Positions 58,513-64,000 of a stretch of 64,000 nucleotides of DNA are shown in pieces (within the stretch, counting starts at the first letter, position 1; every line of letters starts with the position of its first letter). A program made the translations under genes and the position numbers. The DNA is taken from NCBI GenBank assembly GCA_963707445.1, contig CAVPPW010000002.1, positions 246,456 to 310,455 of the forward strand. The letters are read 5' to 3'. Below the pieces are notes generated by a model. It saw only the letters and a list, made by a program, of their open reading frames with translations, had not been told where the DNA came from and did no database searches. The DNA comes from JALORV01 sp963707445 (GTDB lineage Bacteria > Pseudomonadota > Gammaproteobacteria > Burkholderiales > Burkholderiaceae_F).

Positions 58513-59916
58513 TCACGTGGCCAGCACGTCCTTGATCACGTGGCCGTGGACGTCGGTCAGGCGGCGGTCGATGCCGTTGTGGTAGAAGGTGAGCCGCTCG
58601 TGATCGAGGCCGAGCAGGTGCAGGATCGTGGCGTAGAAGTCGTAGACGCGTGGCGACGTTCTCGACGGCGCGGCGGCCGAAGTCGTCGGTCGCGCCGTAG
58701 CTGCACGCCGCGCTTCACGCCGGCGCCCGCCAGCCAGCCGGTGAAGCCGTCGGGGTTGTGGTCGCGGCCGCTGTGCGCCTTTCTGGATACGTCGGCATGC
58801 GGCCGAACTCGGTGGACCAGACGACGAGCGTGTCGTCCAGCAGGCCGCGCTGCTTCAGGTCGCGTCAGCAGCGCCGCGGTCGGCTGGTCGAGGATCGGGC
58901 CGTGCCGCGTCGTAGTCGGCCTTGAGCGTCTTGTGCCCGTCCCAGTTGAGCAGCCCGTCGCCCGCTGGCGCACGCGAGCCGTAGAAGAGCTGCACGAAGC
59001 GCACGCCGCGTCTCGAGCAGCCGCCGGGCGAGCAGGCAGTTGCGGGCGATAGGCGGCCTTGAGCGGGTTGCGCGTCGTCGGCGCCGTAGCAGTGCGTGCA
59101 CGTGCGCCGGCTCCGCGCGAGAGGTCGCGCGACCTCCGGCGCGGTGAGCTGCATGCGCGCGGCGAGTTCGTAGCGGCGATGCGCGCGCGAGTTCGCTGTC
59201 GCCGGGATGCGCCGCCGCGTGCTCGCGCGTTCAGCTGCTGCGAGAAAGTCGCGCGTCGGCATCGCCTCGTCGCCGGAGATCTCCGGCCGGGCGCGCGAGG
59301 TTGCGGATCGGCTGGTGCGGCGCTGAACGGCGTGCCCTGATACGCGGCGGGCAGGAAAGCCGTTGCCCCAGTTGCTCGGGCCGTTCTGCGGCACGCCGCG
59401 CGGATCGGGGATGGCGACGAACGCCGGCAGGTTCTCGTTCTCGCTGCCGAGCGCGTAGCTGACCCACGCGCCGGCGCTGGGAAAGCCGTCGAGCAGTGAA
59501 GCCGGTGTTCATCGAAGTTCTCGCGCCGGCCCGTGCGTGTTCGATTCGCGCGGTCATCGAGTGGATGAAGGCGATGTCGTCCACATGCCGCGCCATGCGG
59601 GAGCAGGGTCGGAGATGATCTTCCGCTCCGATGCCCGCCGGCGGAACGGCCAGGGGAGCTCATGAGGTTGCCGTTCTTGCCCTGGAAGGTGACCTCGGTC
59701 TCTTCGCCGGGCAGCGGGGTTGGCCGTGGCGTTCTCCAGCTCGGGCTTGTGGTCCCACAGGTCGATGTGCGAGGCGCCGCCCGGGCAGAAGATCTGCAGC
59801 ACCTGTTTCGCCTTGGGCGTGTGATGCACCCCAAATTAAAGAAGACCCGGTCATCGCCGTCGCCGCGTGGCAGAAGGACCGGCGGTCGAGGACGGATTAA
59901 GGAGGGTGGGATTCAT
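58513..59916 (-). CDS. DUF1501 (secreted sulfatase-like) protein, heavily frameshifted
   Basis: Protein of the DUF1501 family, alkaline-phosphatase/sulfatase-fold, exported by a Tat-like signal. The ATG at 59916 gives MNPTLLNPSSTAG and overlaps a short gap after the PSD1 gene. HHTPKAKQVLQIFCPGGASH then IDLWDHKPELE is diagnostic. Further pieces in alternating frames are GEETEVTFQGKNGNLMSSP, MARHVDDIAFIHSMTARIE, QLFYGSRAPAGDGLLNWDGH and DHNPDGFTGWLAGAGVKRG. The end reads VHGHVIKDVLAT. About ten indels occur in 1.4 kb, the highest density in the window. DUF1501 genes commonly follow PSD1 genes. Confidence 0.82.
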
Positions 59917-59922
59917 GACAGT

Positions 59923-62574
59923 TCAATCCACATACAGAAACTCGTTCGCGTTGAGTTGCGCGCGACAGAGCGCGGCCCAGCCGTGATCGTGCGGGTTTGA
60001 CGAGCAGCGGCGCTCCGGCCTCTTCGGCGGGCGCGCGGCCCAGCGCGAGGCGGTAGGCTTCGGCGACGGCCGGCGCGGGCCGCGAGTGCTTCCGCCATAT
60101 CGAACGTGAAACGATGGTTCAAGAGCGTGAGCGCTTGCAATGGGCTGGTTGTCATCGAACGGGCAGGGGCGGCGATGGCGTTGTCCGGACAATCGAAGTC
60201 GCCCAGCAAATCCACACGCACCGAACGCGGGCTTTGGTGATAGACGGCGCGGCGATACGTTTCGGGTCCGTGTGCATCCATCGGGAGAAACGTCGCCACG
60301 TTATCTTCGAGATAGCGATAGAGCCGGAAGCCGGGCCCGCCCGCCCTTTCGTTCAACTGCCCGCTCACGGCCAGCACCGCATCGCGCAGGGCTTCGGCGT
60401 CCAACCGGCGCGGCGGATAGCGCCACAAGAGCCGCGATTCGGCGTCGAGGCTCAACGCCTTCTCTTGGGCGGCGGATGATTGCCGGTAGGCGGCCGACAG
60501 TACGATCTCGCGGTGAGGGGCTTCAACTTCCACCCGTGTGCAATCAGGCGCGAGGCGAGGTGATCGAGTAACTCCGGGTGTGTGGGTTTCTCGCCGTTGA
60601 AGCCAAAGTCAGACGGTGTTCCGACGAGGCCGCGGCCGAAGTGATGGTGCCACACGCGATTGGCCAGCACGCGGGCGGTGAGGGCGTTGCGGTCATCGGT
60701 GAGCCAGCGCGCGAGTGCAAGGCGCCGCTCGGCTTCGGGCGCGGCGGCATCGAGGGTGAAGCGCGGGAGCAGCGCGTCCAGCACGCTGGGGCTGGCCGGC
60801 GGCATCGCATCGCCGAGTTCCATCGGGTTGCCGCGTCTATTTAGGCGGAGAGGCTCCTTGGGGCTCTTCGAATCGCCCCGCGTAGACGGCAGGCAGCTTC
60901 GGAAGCCGCGCGATTTCGCGGTCCAGTTCGTCACGTCGCTTCAAAAGCGCCTCGGCCGAAGGTTGCGCCCGCGTCAATAGAAAATTGGCCAACTCCTGCT
61001 CGCCGAAGGGCAACCGGTCTTCCGAATCCGCCACGCGCGTCCACTGCGCACCGTCGAGTGAAAACCTCCACGCGGTACTGCACGGGCACCTGTCCGAGGA
61101 AGCGGTCCTGAAACGCGCCCGAGTGGTCCCGCGACCATTGCACCTTCTCGATGCGCCGCACGCTGCCTAGATCCACCGTGACCTGCCCGGTGCCCGCGTC
61201 GCCGGAGATCCAGTGGGCGTCAAACTTACCATCCGTGAGTAACTCGGGTTGATAGAACGCCTTGCCGTCATCCATCGTCGAGCGTGTCTTGCGTGCCGTA
61301 ACCGGGCGACGGAGTGCTATGTTCTCGGCGCCGGAGAATACCTCGAATTCATCGAGCGACGGCGTGGAACGGCGGTTGCCCGCCAGTATCTCCAGCCGGA
61401 CGAACCGCGCTTCGGCCGCGTAGGTCTCCGCGGTCAACTGCGAGCTCACCGCCGGGCGAAACCCGCGCGTCAATTTGTCGCGCCGTCCGGCCATCTCCGG
61501 CTCGGCCAACTCGCGGAGCTTCGCCAACTTCTCCTTCACCTCAGCCAGTTCCTTCCGCAGTGGCGCAGCGGTGGCCTCCAGTCGCGCGCGTTCTTCGGCT
61601 GTGGCAATCTGCGCTCGCCGTGTTGCACGCCCGCAAAGATCGCGGCGAGTTGATAGTAGTCGGTCTGGCGAATGGGATCGAACTTATGGTCATGGCAGCG
61701 CGCGCAGCCGATGGTCAGGCCCAGAAACCCGGCACTGGTGGCCACCACCATGTCATCGAGGTCATTCGCGCGCTGCTGGCGTGCACCTTCCACATTCTGA
61801 ATCCCCACGGTGTCATGTGTGCCGGCCACGAGAAAACCCGTCGCCGCATCCACGCCCACGCGGTCCCCTGCGAGTTGCTCCAGCGCCATCTGCCGGAAGC
61901 TCTTGTCTTGGTTGAATGCAGCAATCACATAGTCGCGATACGGCCACGCGCGCTCACGCAGATGATTCTGCTCATACCCGTTCGACTCGCCAAACCGCAC
62001 CACATCCAGCCAGTGCCGCCCCCAACGCTCACCGTAGCGCGGCGAGGCGAGTAACTTGTCCACTAACTCTTCGTACGCTTGCGGGCGCGTGTCGGCGACA
62101 AACGCGTCTACTTCGGCGGGCGTGGGCGGCAACCCCGTAAGATCGAAACTCACGCGGCGCATGAGCGTGCGCGTGTCGGCTTCGCTGTTTCGGCGCAGGC
62201 CCTTCGCCGCCAGCCCGACGTCGATCCATTCGTCGATGCCGCGCGTACTGGCGTGCAACTGCTGTAAAGACCACCAGTCTTTCCCAGCCCGTTTGCGCTC
62301 CACTTTAGCTGCTGCGGACCACGGCGCACCAGCCTCCACCCACGCTGCCAGTTCGGCCACTTCTGCGTCCGGCAACCGCGCGCCACCCGGCGGCATCGCC
62401 CATTTTCACGCGCTGCAAAAGCTTCGACGGATCTTTCGGACGCGCCGCCAGCGTCAACCCGCCGGCCTGCACCTGCTCGTTATGACAGCCGCCACAGCGC
62501 TTCTCCAGCAAAGCCAACGGCTGCGCCCAAGCCGCGGCCAACGCAAAAACGAACCCAAACCATACCAACCGCAC
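59923..62574 (-). CDS. PSD1-type protein: cytochrome c, DUF1549, discoidin-like and DUF1553 domains, frameshifted
   Basis: Exported protein of about 880 residues. A signal peptide (MRLVWFGFVFALAAAWAQ) is followed by a Planctomycete-type cytochrome c domain (CGGCH at about residues 28-32). DUF1549 follows (RVSFDLTGLPPTPAEVDAFV, YGERWGRHWLDVVRFGESNG, GCARCHDHKFDPI). Next comes a galactose-binding F5/8-type region (LRRPVTARKTRS, VTVDLGSVRRIEKVQWSRDH) and then DUF1553 (RWLTDDRNALTARVLANRVW, HHFGRGLVGTPSDFG), ending LNANEFLYVD. At least four shifts. The family is typical of Planctomycetota, Verrucomicrobiota and some Acidobacteriota, in sugar or glycan breakdown loci. Gene pair with DUF1501 is standard. 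Confidence 0.87.
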
Positions 62575-62610
62575 AAGCGGATCTTATCGCAGTTCTGTTA
62601 CATTCGGAAA

Positions 62611-64000
62611 ATGAAGTTCCGGGGTTTTCGCTCTCTCGTTTTCCTGCTCTCGTCCGCCCTCGCTTTTGCCCAAGGCACCACGTCGCGCCTGGTTGGCACG
62701 GTTGCTGACTCCAGCGGCGCCATGATTTCCGGCGCCAAGGTGCTGCTGGCCAATGACCAGACGGGCGCCACGTTCACCACGCAAACCGAAGCCGGTGGCA
62801 ACTATCAATTTGAAGCGATTCAAGTCGGCCTTTACACGGTGACGTGGAAATCGCCGGCTTCAAAAAGTTTTCTCTCCAAGGACAACCAGGTCACCGTCGG
62901 CGCGCCGGCCACCGTCAACGTCACCATGCAGATCGGCACGCTGGCCGAGTGTTGAAGTGAGCGCCGTGGCCGAGGAGGTGCAACCCAGCCAGAGCGGCAA
63001 CATCGGCCCGCTGATCAACGAGCGCACGATGAAGGAGATGCCGATCGTCGCCACCCGCCGGCGCGACCCCACCAGCATCCTCACCTACATCCCCGGCATG
63101 AACAGCGGCGAACACGGGCGGCGGCGGCCACATGAACGGCGCCCGCGACCGCGCCTGGAACTTCACGCTCGATGGCATCGACATCAACGAGACGACCGCC
63201 GGCGGCGGCGTCGGCAACAACCCCATCCGCGTGAATCCCGACTCGGTGGCGGAAATGAAGGTCGTCACCTCCAACGCCACGGCCGAATTCGGCCGCAACA
63301 GCGGCGGGCAGGTGGCGATGGTGACCAAGAGCGGCACCAACGAACTGCACGGCAATCTGTTCTGGTTCTACCGGACGCCGCGCCTCAACGCCAACCAGTG
63401 GGAAGACAACCTCAACCGCATCGGCAAGCAGCAGTTCGTCCAGAACATCTTCGGCGGCTCCGTGGGCGGGCCGATCAACAAGAACAAGCTGTTCTACTTC
63501 GGCAACTGGCAGGAATTGCGCGCGGCGCGCTCCATTTCGCAAACCGCCACCGTGCTCACGCAGGACGCGCGCAAGGGCATTTTCCGCTTCAACCCCGCGG
63601 GCCAAAATCGCCCGTCAGGCGTCGCCGGCGCGACCGTCGACCGGAGCGGCAATCCCATCGTCCCGGCGCGAGCTACAACATCCGCACCAGCGACCCCGAG
63701 CGCCTCGGCCTCGACTCCACCATGCGCGGACTGCTCAGTTCCGTGCCATTGCCCAACCGATTCGATGCAGGTGGCGACGGCCTCAACTATGCCGCGCACG
63801 TGTTCCGCCCCACCGAAACCGAAGAGCAGCGCGACCTCACCGGCAAGATCGACTACATCTTGAATGACCGCAACACGGTCTACGCGCGCCTCTACTGGGG
63901 CTTTCAAAACACGCTCTGTGACGGTGTGAACGGCGGCCTGCCGCGCGTGCCCGGCGCAGCGTGTCTGGTGGACACTAAGCGCAGCCCGCGCAACTACGCC
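62611..64000 (+). CDS. Oar-like TonB-dependent receptor with N-terminal carboxypeptidase-regulatory domain (runs off window)
   Basis: The ATG at 62611 gives MKFRGFRSLVFLLSSALAFA, a signal peptide. A beta-sandwich CarboxypepD_reg domain follows at about residues 25-105 (LVGTVADSSGAMISGAKVLL, EAGGNYQFEAIQVGLYTVTW). The plug then reads GARDRAWNFTLDGIDINETT, SVAEMKVVTSNATAEFGRNS and GGQVAMVTKSGTNELHGNLF. The barrel continues to the window end. Shifts lie near 62950, 63115 and 63670. This receptor type is greatly expanded in Acidobacteriota. It is divergent from the PSD1 gene with only 36 bases between starts. Confidence 0.9.

Overview
The window looks like a metagenome-type contig dominated by a high-GC Betaproteobacterium (Burkholderiales/Rhodocyclales-like, judged from gene content and order). 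Supporting signs are a full tol-pal cluster (ybgC-tolQRAB-pal-ybgF), a paa phenylacetate cluster with a TetR-type PaaR and the beta-type PaaN aldehyde dehydrogenase, a fused LivM-LivG, and thiS-thiG-trmB. Many genes carry single-base indels that break frame while protein similarity continues in another frame. I read nearly all of these as sequencing or assembly errors, so frameshifted genes are annotated as single genes over their full span.

Layout. 1-14.7 kb: PPK2 fragment, Kup, tRNA-Gly(CCC), thiS-thiG-trmB, a RubisCO-like protein overlapping a cupin gene, a Ycf46-like AAA ATPase, UppP, a PAS/degenerate-kinase/Hpt protein, a MacAB-type efflux set and YceH. 14.9-19.5 kb: a secreted M11-like metalloprotease and thiC behind a TPP riboswitch. 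19.5-25.5 kb: a branched-chain-type (Liv) ABC importer plus a DUF4239 membrane protein. 25.6-38.0 kb: the paa pathway, with paaGHIKABCDE-paaR-paaJ leftward and paaN-paaY rightward from a divergent control region. 38.0-42.2 kb: DUF2783, FAD monooxygenase, metallo-beta-lactamase-fold hydrolase and a YeeE/YedE sulfur transporter. 42.2-47.4 kb: tol-pal. 47.6-54.2 kb: a YejABEF-like peptide importer.

From about 54.3 kb the contig stops behaving like one genome. A methyltransferase gene breaks off near 54.30 kb, then comes a TonB-dependent receptor that loses its last residues near 57.51 kb. There it abuts a truncated AtoE-type fatty-acid transporter on the other strand. From 57.5 to 64 kb the gene set (AtoE fragment, DUF1501, PSD1-type cytochrome/DUF1549/DUF1553 protein, Oar-like TonB receptor) is typical of Acidobacteriota, Verrucomicrobiota or Planctomycetota. 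A chimeric assembly is the simplest explanation.

The most unusual structure is a composite intergenic element present three times within 6 kb (37.29, 39.90 and 43.03 kb), always in the same orientation. It is a 10-bp hairpin with an almost invariant 15-nt loop but different, fully compensated stems. It is followed by a second hairpin with invariant flanks and a variable, compensated tip. A two-hairpin region with the same layout lies between macA and macB (12.33-12.40 kb).
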